Below, piece by piece: positions 24,751 to 33,991 of a DNA stretch of 64,000 nucleotides. A program made the translations under genes and the position numbers. Numbering within the stretch: position 1 is the stretch's first letter; each line of letters opens with the position of its first letter. The DNA comes from an uncultured Flammeovirgaceae bacterium (GTDB lineage: Bacteria > Bacteroidota > Bacteroidia > Cytophagales > Cyclobacteriaceae), in contig CAKZYA010000006.1 in the NCBI GenBank assembly GCA_937883755.1, positions 62,001 to 126,000 of the forward strand. The letters are read 5' to 3'. The notes beneath the pieces were generated by a model. It made no database searches. It was not told where the DNA came from and saw nothing but the letters and a program-made list of their open reading frames with translations.

Positions 24751-25236
24751 TCAATTGCTTTTCTTTACTATCAGCGCTACCGCATGAGTGGCTACACCTT
24801 CTTTTCTCCCCACAAACCCCATTTTCTCGGAGGTAGTTGCTTTAATGGATAGAGCTGATTCGTCTACCTGCATTACTTTAGCCATAGTAGTCCGCATTGC
24901 CAGAATATGAGGATTTACCTTTGGAGCTTCCAGGCATACCGTGGCATCAATATTTCCTAATTCGTAGCCTTCCCTACGCAGTAGTTGCATTACTTCTCTC
25001 AGCAAAATTTTGCTATCAACCCCTTTATACTGTGGGTCAGTGTCGGGAAAGTGAAAGCCAATATCGCGTAAGTTCGCTGCACCCAACAAGGCATCACAGA
25101 TCGCGTGAATCAGTACATCGGCATCCGAATGGCCTTTTGCCCCGTGGGTGTGTTCCAGGCGAATACCTCCTAGCCAGAATTCTCTTCCCTCTTCTAGTTG
25201 GTGAACATCGTAGCCGTAACCAATTCTAAAACTCAT
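24751..25236 (-). CDS. ispF: 2-C-methyl-D-erythritol 2,4-cyclodiphosphate synthase
   Basis: 161 residues, canonical IspF of the MEP isoprenoid pathway, closing CDP-methylerythritol 2-phosphate into the cyclic diphosphate. RIGYGYDVHQL supplies the zinc Asp/His, GHSDADVLIHAICDALLGA the conserved core, and TTSEKMGFVGRKEGVA the C-terminal loop. Works in the same pathway as ispE (35746-36567). A repeat of the TATCAATTTTCAA family ends just before its ATG. Confidence 0.97.
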   Translation of the reverse strand: MSFRIGYGYDVHQLEEGREFWLGGIRLEHTHGAKGHSDADVLIHAICDALLGAANLRDIGFHFPDTDPQYKGVDSKILLREVMQLLRREGYELGNIDATVCLEAPKVNPHILAMRTTMAKVMQVDESALSIKATTSEKMGFVGRKEGVATHAVALIVKKSN

Positions 25237-25238
25237 AG

Positions 25239-25271
25239 AATAATTGAAAATTGATAGTGGATAATTGATAG
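25239..25271 (-). repeat. TATCAATTTTCAA leader repeat, copy 4 (ispF)
   Basis: On the minus strand the segment reads CTATCAATTATCCACTATCA followed by ATTTTCAATTATT, ending within a few bases of the ispF start. It is the most regular copy: two TATCA units followed by TTTTCAA. Confidence 0.6.
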
Positions 25272-25427
25272 TTTTTAAGTTGCTGAAAATCAGTGCTCTG
25301 AATTGTGAGTAACGTATAGGTTTAAGATGGAATTAGTATGAATGCAATGATACGAAAAGCTATCTACTTGTCACTACTTTATCGGCATTCATATCTTTTG
25401 CTATTTTCTATCGTTCACTGTTAATTG

Positions 25428-25442
25428 CACCGTGCCACGGTG
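25428..25442. repeat. Perfect 7-bp palindrome before nuoD
   Basis: CACCGTG-C-CACGGTG is a perfect inverted repeat with a one-base centre, 22 bp before the nuoD ATG. The spacing is too tight for an RNA hairpin, so a dimeric protein-binding site is more likely. It also contains the GTG used as a start in the ORF track. Confidence 0.5.
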
Positions 25443-25464
25443 GCACTGTACATTGCTTCCTTAC

Positions 25465-26682
25465 ATGGCAGATACCATTCAGTACCAATACGATCCCGAT
25501 CATCTACAGAACTCTGAGCCTACCAAATATCGGGCTGAGGATTTAACTCCCGAGCAGATGGTGATTAATATCGGCCCCCAGCATCCCTCTACCCATGGTG
25601 TACTTCGACTAGAGGTGGTTACAGAGGGAGAGGTCATCGTAGATGTAGTGCCACATTTGGGCTATTTACACCGATGCTTTGAAAAGCACGCTGAATCATT
25701 ACCTTATAATCAGATCATTCCCTACGTAGACCGGATGGATTATTTGGCAGCAATGAATTCTGAACACGCTTACGCGATGGGAGTGGAGCGTATGCTAGGG
25801 ATTCAAGATAATATTCCGGCTCGGGTAGAATATATTCGAGTGCTGGTGGCGGAGCTGAATCGTTTGGCTTCGCACTTCGTAGCGATTGGTACCTACGCTA
25901 TGGATATTGGGGCGTATACCCCTTTTTTATGGATGATGCGTGATCGCGAACATATTCAGCGGATGCTGGAGTGGGTCTGCGGAGCCCGGATGCTCTATAA
26001 CTACATCTGGATTGGTGGTTTATTTTACGATCTGCCCGTTGGCTTTGAAGAACGCTGCCAAGAATTCGTTACTTACTTGCGACCAAAGCTAAGCGAATTA
26101 GAGCAGTTGGTTATAGATAACAAAATCTTCGTAGAGCGTACCGCTAACGTAGGCGTATTGCCATTGGATTTAGCTATTAATTACGGAATCTCAGGCCCAA
26201 TGCTTCGGGCTTCAGGTTTACGTTACGACCTAAGGCGGGTAGACGGTTACTCAGTATACCCCGAGTTGGAATTTGATATTCCGATTGGGGAAGGAAAAAT
26301 GGGTGCCGTAGGCGATTGCTGGGATCGAACCTATGTTCGGGTACGGGAGTGCTACGAATCGTTACGGATCATCGAGCAGTGTATAACCCAACTAACTGGC
26401 GACCACAAGCGCACCCGAGAATTTGATCCCCGAGCCGTAGTTCCTAAGAAGATCCGTCCGAAGCAACAAGATTTATACGTACGAGCTGAGAACCCTCGGG
26501 GCGAACTGGGTTTCTATTTCCGGGCTGATGGGCGCAGCGACATTCCCTTCCGCTGCAAAGCCCGTAGCTCCTGCTTTGTAAACCTTTCTATTCTGGCTGA
26601 GCTCAGCCGAAGCGGCATGATTGCCGACCTGGTAGCCATCCTTGGCTCTATTGATATTGTACTGGGCGAGGTAGATCGGTAA
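25465..26682 (+). CDS. nuoD: NADH-quinone oxidoreductase subunit D
   Basis: A complete 405-residue NuoD (49-kDa subunit) of respiratory complex I, forming part of the quinone pocket in the peripheral arm. [14 protein letters not shown] carries the conserved His-Pro-x-His quinone region, followed by [25 protein letters not shown] and the end [24 protein letters not shown]. The track adds 11 residues from a GTG at 25432; I choose the ATG at 25465 (MADTIQYQY) because the palindrome lies in the extra part. No other nuo gene is next to it: ispF is divergent upstream and a signalling gene follows. Confidence 0.95.
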   Translation: MADTIQYQYDPDHLQNSEPTKYRAEDLTPEQMVINIGPQHPSTHGVLRLEVVTEGEVIVDVVPHLGYLHRCFEKHAESLPYNQIIPYVDRMDYLAAMNSEHAYAMGVERMLGIQDNIPARVEYIRVLVAELNRLASHFVAIGTYAMDIGAYTPFLWMMRDREHIQRMLEWVCGARMLYNYIWIGGLFYDLPVGFEERCQEFVTYLRPKLSELEQLVIDNKIFVERTANVGVLPLDLAINYGISGPMLRASGLRYDLRRVDGYSVYPELEFDIPIGEGKMGAVGDCWDRTYVRVRECYESLRIIEQCITQLTGDHKRTREFDPRAVVPKKIRPKQQDLYVRAENPRGELGFYFRADGRSDIPFRCKARSSCFVNLSILAELSRSGMIADLVAILGSIDIVLGEVDR

Positions 26683-26822
26683 CCAAGCATTTTTCAGTGT
26701 AATTTCCAACTTAATATGCCAGATGTAATTTAGCTACTCAAATTCAGTATTAAGAATCTCATTAAGGCTATACTTTTGGTTGAGTGTTTATAACTAATAA
26801 TACGGTCTAAAACATAAGATTC

Positions 26823-28343
26823 ATGACATTCGCCCAGATACTGAATGCGGGTATCCGAGATGATCAGCCTTCTCACTTACAAAAAAAAATAAGGATTGCC
26901 AACAGCGTAGCGCTCATTGTTAGCTTTGGGGTAGCCCTGCCCTTCATAATCGTTTCGCTGATTCATTTTCCTCCTGTAGCAATTCTTCCTAGTATTGGTT
27001 TCTTTGTTTGCCTAGGTTCTATAGGAGCAAATGCATTAGGAGCTCCAGTGACTGGAAGGGGAATTATTTCACTGTTACCGGTTACACTAACGGCTCTCTT
27101 TCATGTTGGCTTGGCAGCTGCTGGCGAACCACCGATATTTGGAGTGTACTTAATAGCATTAAGTTTTTCTAGTGTTGTGTTTTTGGTGTTTGACTTGCGG
27201 GAAAAAACCTATTTATTTTCTATCGCTGGTATTATAGCACTCATTTTTATCTCATTCCCCTACACCCAACATTGGTGGGAGCCTGTGATCGATGATACAA
27301 TCATCCGAGAGGGGTACGTGAGCATTGTTGCTATTCTTACCAGTCTTACTTTTGCTTTTGGTAGCGTTCTTACATTGGTAACTCAAAACCAATTATCCGA
27401 AAAAAAAACTGCCCAATTACTTGCTGAAGCAAATGAAATCAATGAAAAAGCTAAAGAGTCAGAGCAAGAACTAAAGGAAAGCCTGAAGCAGTTAGAAGAA
27501 GCCCAAGAGGAAGAGAAACGGCGACAGTGGGTAGCTGAAGGGCTAGCCCAAACGGTAAGCATACTTCGTGAGAATGATGATCTACAAAGTATGAGCGACC
27601 GAATTATTAGCCATATCATTCGCTATATCAATGCCAATCAGGGGGGGCTGTTTATCGTCGATGAACAAGGTGGCAATGAGTGCCTTCGTCTTCAAGCTTG
27701 TTATGCCTACGGGCGCAAAAAATTTAGAAAAAAGACAATAGCTATCGGAGAAGGGCTACTGGGGCAGACGTATCTAGAGAAAGAATACAACTACCTCACT
27801 GACATTCCTCAGGACTACGTTGATATTACTTCCGGCTTGGGTAAGGCCACTCCTCGTGCTTTACTGATTATACCCCTTATGATTAATGAAGAAGTTGAAG
27901 GAGTGTTGGAGTTAGCTTCTTTACAAGAGCTTAAGCCGCATGAGATTGAGTTCGTTCAAACATTAGGCGAAAACATTGCCGCTACGCTGCGGAATGGTCG
28001 GATAAGTACCGAAACTAAAATGCTGTTGGAAGAGTCGCAGCAGCAGACTGAAGAGATGCGGGCACAGGAAGAAGAGATGCGCCAGAACATGGAAGAACTA
28101 CAAGCTACTCAGGAACAATCGGAACGCTTAAGGGCTGAGCTAGAAGAAAATGAAAACTTATTAAAAGAAAAGCTTCAAGAACTAGAAGATGCTCAGCGGG
28201 AAACCGAGGAAGTGCGCCGGGTTGAGAAACAACGTGCTGATGAGCAAATCAAGTCCAGAAATAAGATGATGGAAAAGGCCATGCAAAAATTTAAGGAAAG
28301 AGAACAAGAATTGATGGCTCAGCTAGAAGCTGCCAAAGAATAA
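26823..28343 (+). CDS. Membrane-anchored GAF-domain coiled-coil signalling protein
   Basis: 506 residues. Five or six membrane helices occupy about residues 25-190, then a coiled coil (EKAKESEQELKESLKQLEE), a GAF domain (about 250-400; YINANQGGLFIVDEQGG, IGEGLLGQTYLEKEYNYL, ALLIIPLMINEEVEGVLEL) and a long C-terminal coiled coil to the end (EEMRAQEEEMRQNMEEL). There is no kinase, cyclase or output enzyme domain. GAF domains bind small ligands or partner proteins. The layout suggests a membrane sensor that passes signals by protein contact. Three small STAS-like paralogues follow directly, the first 34 bp downstream, with no terminator until 29831, which points to one functional unit. Confidence 0.85.
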   Translation: MTFAQILNAGIRDDQPSHLQKKIRIANSVALIVSFGVALPFIIVSLIHFPPVAILPSIGFFVCLGSIGANALGAPVTGRGIISLLPVTLTALFHVGLAAAGEPPIFGVYLIALSFSSVVFLVFDLREKTYLFSIAGIIALIFISFPYTQHWWEPVIDDTIIREGYVSIVAILTSLTFAFGSVLTLVTQNQLSEKKTAQLLAEANEINEKAKESEQELKESLKQLEEAQEEEKRRQWVAEGLAQTVSILRENDDLQSMSDRIISHIIRYINANQGGLFIVDEQGGNECLRLQACYAYGRKKFRKKTIAIGEGLLGQTYLEKEYNYLTDIPQDYVDITSGLGKATPRALLIIPLMINEEVEGVLELASLQELKPHEIEFVQTLGENIAATLRNGRISTETKMLLEESQQQTEEMRAQEEEMRQNMEELQATQEQSERLRAELEENENLLKEKLQELEDAQRETEEVRRVEKQRADEQIKSRNKMMEKAMQKFKEREQELMAQLEAAKE

Positions 28344-28377
28344 ATCGTTTACCCATTTATTAAAGATAAAATGCCCT

Positions 28378-28797
28378 ATGGAAAATATTAGCGAAAGTTT
28401 TTTTGAAGCAGAGTATGATCAATCTATCAACACTATTGTAGTACGATGGCTTACTTCGCCCTCATCTCAAGAATTCAGAATAGGTATGAATCATATTATT
28501 ACTCTTTTACGAGAGCATCCAACTGGTACGCTGCTAACGGACACTACTAATTTGGGTGCAATTGATGAAGATGACCAAATATGGTCTTATACCGAATGGC
28601 TAGAGCAGGCGGTGGTTAACGGATACGATACCCTCGTACTTGTTATGTCTCCTGATATCTTTGCCCAAATGTCGGTGGAAGATATTATGACTCAAGCCAA
28701 TGCGGCTACAAAAGGTCGAATAGTTAATCAGTACTTTGATAACGAACAGGATGCCAAAGCGTGGATAAAGCAACGATCCGAAACGGTTAGTCAATAG
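28378..28797 (+). CDS. STAS-like (SpoIIAA-like) domain protein, paralogue 1
   Basis: 139 residues. Shares with the two following genes a common signature: an opening beta strand near NTIVVRW, a Trp pair in DDQIWSYTEW, then SPDIFAQMSVEDIMTQ and a C-terminal YFDNEQDAKAWIKQ helix. The alternating strand/helix pattern and size fit a STAS-like fold, as in anti-sigma antagonists, although no phosphorylatable Ser in a DxS context is evident. Cytoplasmic. Immediate neighbour of the GAF/coiled-coil membrane protein, so it may dock to it. Fold assignment is inferred, not proven. Confidence 0.7.
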   Translation: MENISESFFEAEYDQSINTIVVRWLTSPSSQEFRIGMNHIITLLREHPTGTLLTDTTNLGAIDEDDQIWSYTEWLEQAVVNGYDTLVLVMSPDIFAQMSVEDIMTQANAATKGRIVNQYFDNEQDAKAWIKQRSETVSQ

Positions 28798-28844
28798 AGA
28801 CAGAAACATACAATTGCTAATCAGTAAGGTGACCTCGTATCTAG

Positions 28845-28967
28845 GCTGGTGAACTGAAGTTAACCAAAGCGAGAGCTACTAAGGCTTATCAGCCCAAAGA
28901 AACTACACTTCAAGTAGCATTACAGCAAAAAGAAGAATTAAACCGTCTTGTAAAATCCCAAAATTAA
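28845..28967 (+). pseudogene. Possible coding remnant between STAS-like paralogues
   Basis: After a TAG at 28842 one frame runs 40 codons to a TAA that ends one base before the next gene. It reads like a helical C-terminus (KARATKAYQPKETTLQVALQ, then QKEELNRLVKSQN). No start codon is present. It may be the tail of a lost gene in this locus; chance is not excluded. Confidence 0.3.
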
Positions 28968-28968
28968 T

Positions 28969-29364
28969 ATGACTATGGTATCTTTTGATGAAAAGTTCTT
29001 ACAAATTTATTACGATGAAACGGTGCCTTGTGTCACCATGCAGTGGAAAGACTTTGCTACCAGTGAAGAGTTTAAGATCGGTCTAAATAAGGGCTTAGAC
29101 TTGCTTATGGAGCAAAATACAGAAAACTGGTTGGCAGATTTACGAAAGATGGATGTGATTGATCCAGACGATGAAAAATGGAGCAACGAAGATTGGTTTC
29201 CAAGAGCTTTGGCGGGTGGAGTAAAGAAGATGGCGCTCATCCCATCTGAAGATATATTTAACAATATGTCGGTAGAGAGTATTATGAACGAAGTGGCAGG
29301 AACAGGCTTGGTAGTTCATTACTTTGATAATGTAGAAGAAGCGAAAACGTGGTTGAAGTCATAA
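28969..29364 (+). CDS. STAS-like (SpoIIAA-like) domain protein, paralogue 2
   Basis: 131 residues, paralogous to the genes on both sides. Matches include ADLRKMDVIDPDDEKWSNED (the D-R-K variant of the central loop), SEDIFNNMSVESIMNEV and HYFDNVEEAKTWLKS. The two start codons ATGACTATG are equally plausible and change only two residues. Sequence identity to the flanking copies looks modest, so the duplication is old and each copy may have its own partner. Same strand and probably the same transcript as the upstream GAF protein. Confidence 0.7.
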   Translation: MTMVSFDEKFLQIYYDETVPCVTMQWKDFATSEEFKIGLNKGLDLLMEQNTENWLADLRKMDVIDPDDEKWSNEDWFPRALAGGVKKMALIPSEDIFNNMSVESIMNEVAGTGLVVHYFDNVEEAKTWLKS

Positions 29365-29396
29365 ACTTTTTATTAATCATTTAAATAAATCTATGT

Positions 29397-29804
29397 ATGG
29401 AAGTAACAGTAATTTCGGTGAAGAATGCTTTAGGGGAAGACATTCTTCAAATCGAGCACGATGAAGCTCGTGATTGGCTTTACACTCGTTGGATAGGTGA
29501 TGTAACCGTTGAGGATGTTAAAGCAGGGGGAGAAAAGATGCTAGAGCAAATTCAAGAAAAATCTTGCCAAAAGGTACTAAACGATAATCGTGATGTTACT
29601 GGCTCTTGGGATGATGCAAATGAGTGGATCACTCAGAATTGGATGCCTCGGATTGTCAGTGCTGGTTTGCAGAAATTTGCTCATATTATATCGCCAGATA
29701 TTTTTGCTGCTATGTCAGTGGAGGAAATGATGACTCAAGTAAGTGGCTTTGAGATGCATATTTTTGAAGATGAAGAGAAAGCGAAAGTCTGGTTGAGGTC
29801 GTAA
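29397..29804 (+). CDS. STAS-like (SpoIIAA-like) domain protein, paralogue 3
   Basis: 135 residues. Carries the same signature as paralogues 1 and 2: LYTRWIGDVTVEDVKAG, NDNRDVTGSWDDANEWITQN, SPDIFAAMSVEEMMTQV and IFEDEEKAKVWLRS. It has a slightly longer N-terminus. Last gene of the locus; a strong terminator begins 26 bp after its stop. Predicted cytoplasmic. Function unknown; conservation of the SxDIFxxMSVE block in all three copies marks the probable binding surface. Confidence 0.7.
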   Translation: MEVTVISVKNALGEDILQIEHDEARDWLYTRWIGDVTVEDVKAGGEKMLEQIQEKSCQKVLNDNRDVTGSWDDANEWITQNWMPRIVSAGLQKFAHIISPDIFAAMSVEEMMTQVSGFEMHIFEDEEKAKVWLRS

Positions 29805-29830
29805 TCAATTCGGTCTTACCGTAGAATACT

Positions 29831-29853
29831 AAAGGCGCCAATGGCGCCTTTTT
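29831..29853 (+). terminator. Strong rho-independent terminator closing the GAF/STAS-like locus
   Basis: AAAGGCGCC and GGCGCCTTT form a perfect 9-bp stem around an AAT loop, and the stem runs into TTTTT. It lies 26 bp after paralogue 3 and before the divergently regulated lipoprotein gene. Confidence 0.85.
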
Positions 29854-29951
29854 GCGTCGAGGCCTATTATCTACTCAACTATCTTTCAAGAGTAGTTTTT
29901 TCAATCTGCAGATAAATAGATAACTTATACAGTCGTCTTAGCTGTAATCTC

Positions 29952-32900
29952 ATGCGTTATCTACCTCTCTACCTTGCTTTATTATTCTTCCTAGTAGCTA
30001 TTGTAAACAGTTGTACTCATCAGTCTTCGGACAACCAAGCAGCCGTTAAATCTGAAGATCAAGCCCTTTCGATTCAACAAAGCGATACCACAATTTCAGT
30101 ATTTCGAGCTAATCAGAATCAGCCTATTCTAACCCAACTGGCTAAAGCCGATTTTCGTCCTTATTTGCATCCCATCATCGCGCCCGACGGAAAAGGGGAG
30201 CTCACCGAGTACAGCCCTGGTCACCACAAACACCAGACTGGACTTTATTGGGGTTTTACCCGAGTAAATGGTCGAGACTATTTTCATCACCCTGAAGGGG
30301 GTTACTGGCAGAAAGTCTCGGCTTCGGTTATTCAATCCGAGGGGGAAACAGTAGAGTGGCAAACAGTCTACAACCTGCTGGACTCAACTGGTAGTGCGGT
30401 GCTGACCGAAACCCAGAACTGGACAATACAACTGGATTCGGGAAAGTATATTCTAGATTTAGAATGGCGAGGCGAAGCCCAGACGAACGTCACTATTGGC
30501 GAATATGATTACGGTGGACTGTTCCTGCGAATGCCCTGGTACGAAGGTATTCCCGGTGAAGTAGTGAACGCCGCTCGCCAGCGTGACGAGAAAGCCGAAG
30601 GTCAACGAGCCATGTGGGTAGATGTTGGCATGCAGGTAGAAGGTCGTGGCGATCTGGCACATATCACCATCTTCGATCATCCAGATAATGCCGGATTTCC
30701 CCAGCCTTGGCGAGTAGACGGTCAGCTAGGTATTGGTCCGGTAAGGGCACGATTAGGGGATTGGACGATTGCTGAAGGGGAAACCGAAGTAATCCGTCAT
30801 CGGCTCGTCGTGTATACTGGCGATCTGGATGATGTGGAAATGAAAGCAGCTTGGGAAGAATATACTGGGGAAGGAGCTATGTATTCTACCGCTGCTCTCT
30901 GGAAAATTGCTCAGCAGGAAGCCCGCGAAGCTAAGTTCCTAACTCCCGAAGCAGCCGTAGAGTCTATGACCGTAATGGATGGCTATCAGGTAAATGCTTG
31001 GGCCGCCGAACCCATGCTTACTCAGCCTATGGCATTCTGCTGGGATGATCGTGGTCGACTGTGGGTTGCTGAAAATCTGGATTATGAATCGCGAGGGCAT
31101 GGCTTTTCTAACGATGGCAATAGCCGAATTCTAATTCTGGAAGATACTGACCGGGACGGAGAGGCAGATAGCCGGAAAGTTTTTCTGGAAGGTATTCCCT
31201 TCCCGGCAGCGATTGCAGTGGGCATGGGCGGATTATTTCTGGGTGCCCCGCCCAATTTGTTGTTTGTACCTGATCGTGATGGCGATGATAAAGCCGATGA
31301 AGACGATATTGAAATCCGGCTGACGGGTTGGGGCATTCGTGACCGTCACGAAACGCTAAACAGTTTGCATTGGGGGCCAGACGGATGGCTCTACGGCTGT
31401 CAAGGCTTTGCCACTCCTTCCAAAGTAGGTAAACCAGACAAAAATGCGCGTATTTATCGGGCTAATGAATCTTTTCCAGAAGATATTCTGGAAGGCAATG
31501 GAGTAGATTTTAATGGTGGAGTTTGGCGCTATCACCCTACTAAAGATCGCTTTGAAGTAGTAGCCCATGGCTTTAGTAATCCCTGGGGGATTGACTACGA
31601 TGCGAAGGGGCAACTATTCATCAGTGCTTGCGTGATTCCACATATGTGGCACGTCATTCCTGGGGGTATTTACCACCGGCAGGGCGGACAGCACTTCAAC
31701 CCCTATGTTTACGAAGACATTAAAACCATTGCTGACCATCGGCACCGTTCGGCTCACGGTGGGGCTAGAATTTATCAGTCCGATGCATTTCCAGCGGAGC
31801 AGCGTGGGCGAATTTTCATGGCTAACATTCACGAACATGCGGTACTTACCGATGTACTAGAGCCAAAGGGCTCGGGCTTTGTAGCTCACCATGGTGACGA
31901 GTTTATGATGGCTAATAATGCTCAATGGGTAGGTTTTAGTATGGAAATTGGCCCGGATGGTGGAGTGTATGTACTCGATTGGCATGATGCCGATATTTGC
32001 GGTAAGGAAGTACTACACAAAGAGACCGGACGCATTTTCCGTATTACCGCTAAAGAATCACTAGCCGAAGATTGGGAAGGAAGGTACTCCGATCTGAACC
32101 AAATGAGCGATCAGCAACTAATCGAATTACAAACCAGCCCTAGTGACTGGCACGCCCGTCGGGCTCGGGTTATTTTACAGCACCGGGCAGCGGAGGGTAA
32201 ATTGAAAAATGACACTCATCGGCAGTTACGCCAAATCTACCAATCAGCTTCTAATGTTGACTATCGGCTAAGAGCGATGTGGTCGTTGCATGTAACCCAA
32301 GGCTTTTCGGTTAAACAACTTCAGAAAGCTTTGTCCGATGAAGATCAGTACGTTCGGGCTTGGGCTATTCAGCTTTTGTGTGAAGACCAATCTCCTTCGC
32401 CTTCTGTTCTCAAGCAGTTCACTAAAATGGCAGCGAATGATTCCTCTCCGGTGGTACGGTTATATTTGGCCACCGCTTTACAGCGTATCAATCCTGAGGC
32501 TCGTTGGGATGTTGCGCAAGCACTAATGACGCACAGAGAAGATGCCGACGATCATAATTTGCCCAAGATGATTTGGTATGGCTTTGAATCGTTAGTGGAA
32601 GATGATCCTGAGCGAGCATTAACTGTTGCTTCCGAAAGTCGTATTCCGATGCTGGCGGAGTTCACCGCTCGCCGGACTATTGATGCTGATGTTCCCGATA
32701 TGCTCGTAGACCAACTGGGAAAGAATCCAGCTACTCTAATCAGTATGCTGGAGGGTACTCGCGATGGTCTGGAGGGACGATCCGATCTGACTGCTCCAAA
32801 AAATTGGTCAGCTACTTACGCGAAATTGAAGCAAGCGAAGAGTAAAGAAGTGAACCAGTTAGCCCTGGAAATAGCTCAGCAGCTTGGTGACACTGAAGCT

Positions 32901-33800
32901 GCTCAGCAGTATCTGGCTACGCTAAAAAATCAGCGAGTACCCATAGAACAGCGCAGAAAAGCCTTGCAAAATCTGGCCGATCAACAGCGAAACGAGTTAC
33001 TAGCAGAACTGCCAAGCTTATTAAATGATAAAAATTTGCGTACTGAAGCCATCCGAGCCGTAGCTGTATTTGACGAAGAATCACTCGGTGAACAGCTGCT
33101 TAGTCAATATGCTTCGCTAAATACCAATGATAAACTGGAAGCGGTACAGGCGTTAGCTTCTCGTCCCAAATATGGGTGGATGCTGGCTCAAGCAATCAAA
33201 AGTGAAGAGATACCCAAACGAGATGTTCCGGCTTATGTAGCTCGGCAATTGCGGCGGGTAGTAGGCAGCGGTTTCGTAGAGATTTGGGGACCGATTGATG
33301 AACTTAGTGGTGATTTAAGCGCATCTTACGCCAAATACCGAAGCCTGCTTACCGAAACGGCCTTAGCTACGGCTAATCCGGTACACGGCCGCACCCTATT
33401 CACCCGAACCTGCGGGCCCTGCCACCAAATGTACAGTGAAGGGGGAAATGTGGGGCCGGATATTACCGGGGCAAATCGTCAGAACGTAGAATACATTCTC
33501 AGTAACGTGCTGGAACCCAGCAGCGAGATTCAGGATGATTATAAAATGACGATAGTAACTACTCGCAGCGGGCGTACCTACGCGGGTAATATCACTACTG
33601 AGAATGATCGCCAACTTACCTTGCGAGTAGTTGGACAAGAAGCCGTCGTAATCAATAAATCAGAAATACAGTCGCAGGAGGAATCGCCTAACTCTATGAT
33701 GCCAGCCGGATTGTTCAATATACTTTCGGATGAAGAAGTACTAGATCTAATGGCTTATCTGCGCACTGATCAGCAAGTAACTTCGCTAGAAAGCGATTAG
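29952..33800 (+). CDS. DUF6807 / PVC-type propeller / HEAT / cytochrome c lipoprotein
   Basis: 1282 residues. A lipoprotein signal (FFLVAIVNSC, Cys21) anchors it to a membrane. About residues 40-310 are a DUF6807 (PmoA-family) domain with HHKHQTGLYWGFTRVNG. About 330-700 are the PVC-type beta-propeller (YQVNAWAAEPMLTQPMAFCW, SLHWGPDGWLYGCQGFATP, DWHDADICGK). About 720-1100 are HEAT-like helical repeats. The end is a PVC-type cytochrome c domain: RTCGPCHQMYSEGG binds heme (Cys1154, Cys1157, His1158) and PNSMMPAG offers the axial Met. The propeller family resembles sugar dehydrogenases; electrons could pass to the fused heme. Substrate unknown. Both modules are linked to carbohydrate breakdown in Planctomycetes and Bacteroidota. 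Confidence 0.87.
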   Translation: MRYLPLYLALLFFLVAIVNSCTHQSSDNQAAVKSEDQALSIQQSDTTISVFRANQNQPILTQLAKADFRPYLHPIIAPDGKGELTEYSPGHHKHQTGLYWGFTRVNGRDYFHHPEGGYWQKVSASVIQSEGETVEWQTVYNLLDSTGSAVLTETQNWTIQLDSGKYILDLEWRGEAQTNVTIGEYDYGGLFLRMPWYEGIPGEVVNAARQRDEKAEGQRAMWVDVGMQVEGRGDLAHITIFDHPDNAGFPQPWRVDGQLGIGPVRARLGDWTIAEGETEVIRHRLVVYTGDLDDVEMKAAWEEYTGEGAMYSTAALWKIAQQEAREAKFLTPEAAVESMTVMDGYQVNAWAAEPMLTQPMAFCWDDRGRLWVAENLDYESRGHGFSNDGNSRILILEDTDRDGEADSRKVFLEGIPFPAAIAVGMGGLFLGAPPNLLFVPDRDGDDKADEDDIEIRLTGWGIRDRHETLNSLHWGPDGWLYGCQGFATPSKVGKPDKNARIYRANESFPEDILEGNGVDFNGGVWRYHPTKDRFEVVAHGFSNPWGIDYDAKGQLFISACVIPHMWHVIPGGIYHRQGGQHFNPYVYEDIKTIADHRHRSAHGGARIYQSDAFPAEQRGRIFMANIHEHAVLTDVLEPKGSGFVAHHGDEFMMANNAQWVGFSMEIGPDGGVYVLDWHDADICGKEVLHKETGRIFRITAKESLAEDWEGRYSDLNQMSDQQLIELQTSPSDWHARRARVILQHRAAEGKLKNDTHRQLRQIYQSASNVDYRLRAMWSLHVTQGFSVKQLQKALSDEDQYVRAWAIQLLCEDQSPSPSVLKQFTKMAANDSSPVVRLYLATALQRINPEARWDVAQALMTHREDADDHNLPKMIWYGFESLVEDDPERALTVASESRIPMLAEFTARRTIDADVPDMLVDQLGKNPATLISMLEGTRDGLEGRSDLTAPKNWSATYAKLKQAKSKEVNQLALEIAQQLGDTEAAQQYLATLKNQRVPIEQRRKALQNLADQQRNELLAELPSLLNDKNLRTEAIRAVAVFDEESLGEQLLSQYASLNTNDKLEAVQALASRPKYGWMLAQAIKSEEIPKRDVPAYVARQLRRVVGSGFVEIWGPIDELSGDLSASYAKYRSLLTETALATANPVHGRTLFTRTCGPCHQMYSEGGNVGPDITGANRQNVEYILSNVLEPSSEIQDDYKMTIVTTRSGRTYAGNITTENDRQLTLRVVGQEAVVINKSEIQSQEESPNSMMPAGLFNILSDEEVLDLMAYLRTDQQVTSLESD

Positions 33801-33948
33801 CAAACGGCTTTGCTACTTTGGTAAGTCAAATTTTCTCACTGTCCTTGTGTATTCCTGTCAGGATACCCATCTTTACAATGAAAAATTGATAGCGATTTAC
33901 GCGGTTATGAATTAACCTTCCAGTTAGTCTGTGATATACTACTGCCCA

Positions 33949-33985
33949 CTATCAACTTTCCATTTTTCACTGTCAATTTTCAACT
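33949..33985 (+). repeat. TATCAATTTTCAA leader repeat, copy 5 (thyA)
   Basis: CTATCAACTTTCCATTTTTC followed by ACTGTCAATTTTCAACT, ending six bases before the thyA ATG. A partial inverted copy (AAAAATTGATAGCG) lies about 60 bp upstream at 33881-33894, so a larger fold is possible. Confidence 0.6.
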
Positions 33986-33991
33986 AAAGTT

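Noticed and set aside
28020-28340. Repetitive GAAGAG/GCAGGAAGAAG-type DNA suggesting a tandem repeat
   Set aside because: It encodes the Glu/Gln-rich coiled coil at the end of the GAF protein; codon-level bias explains it.
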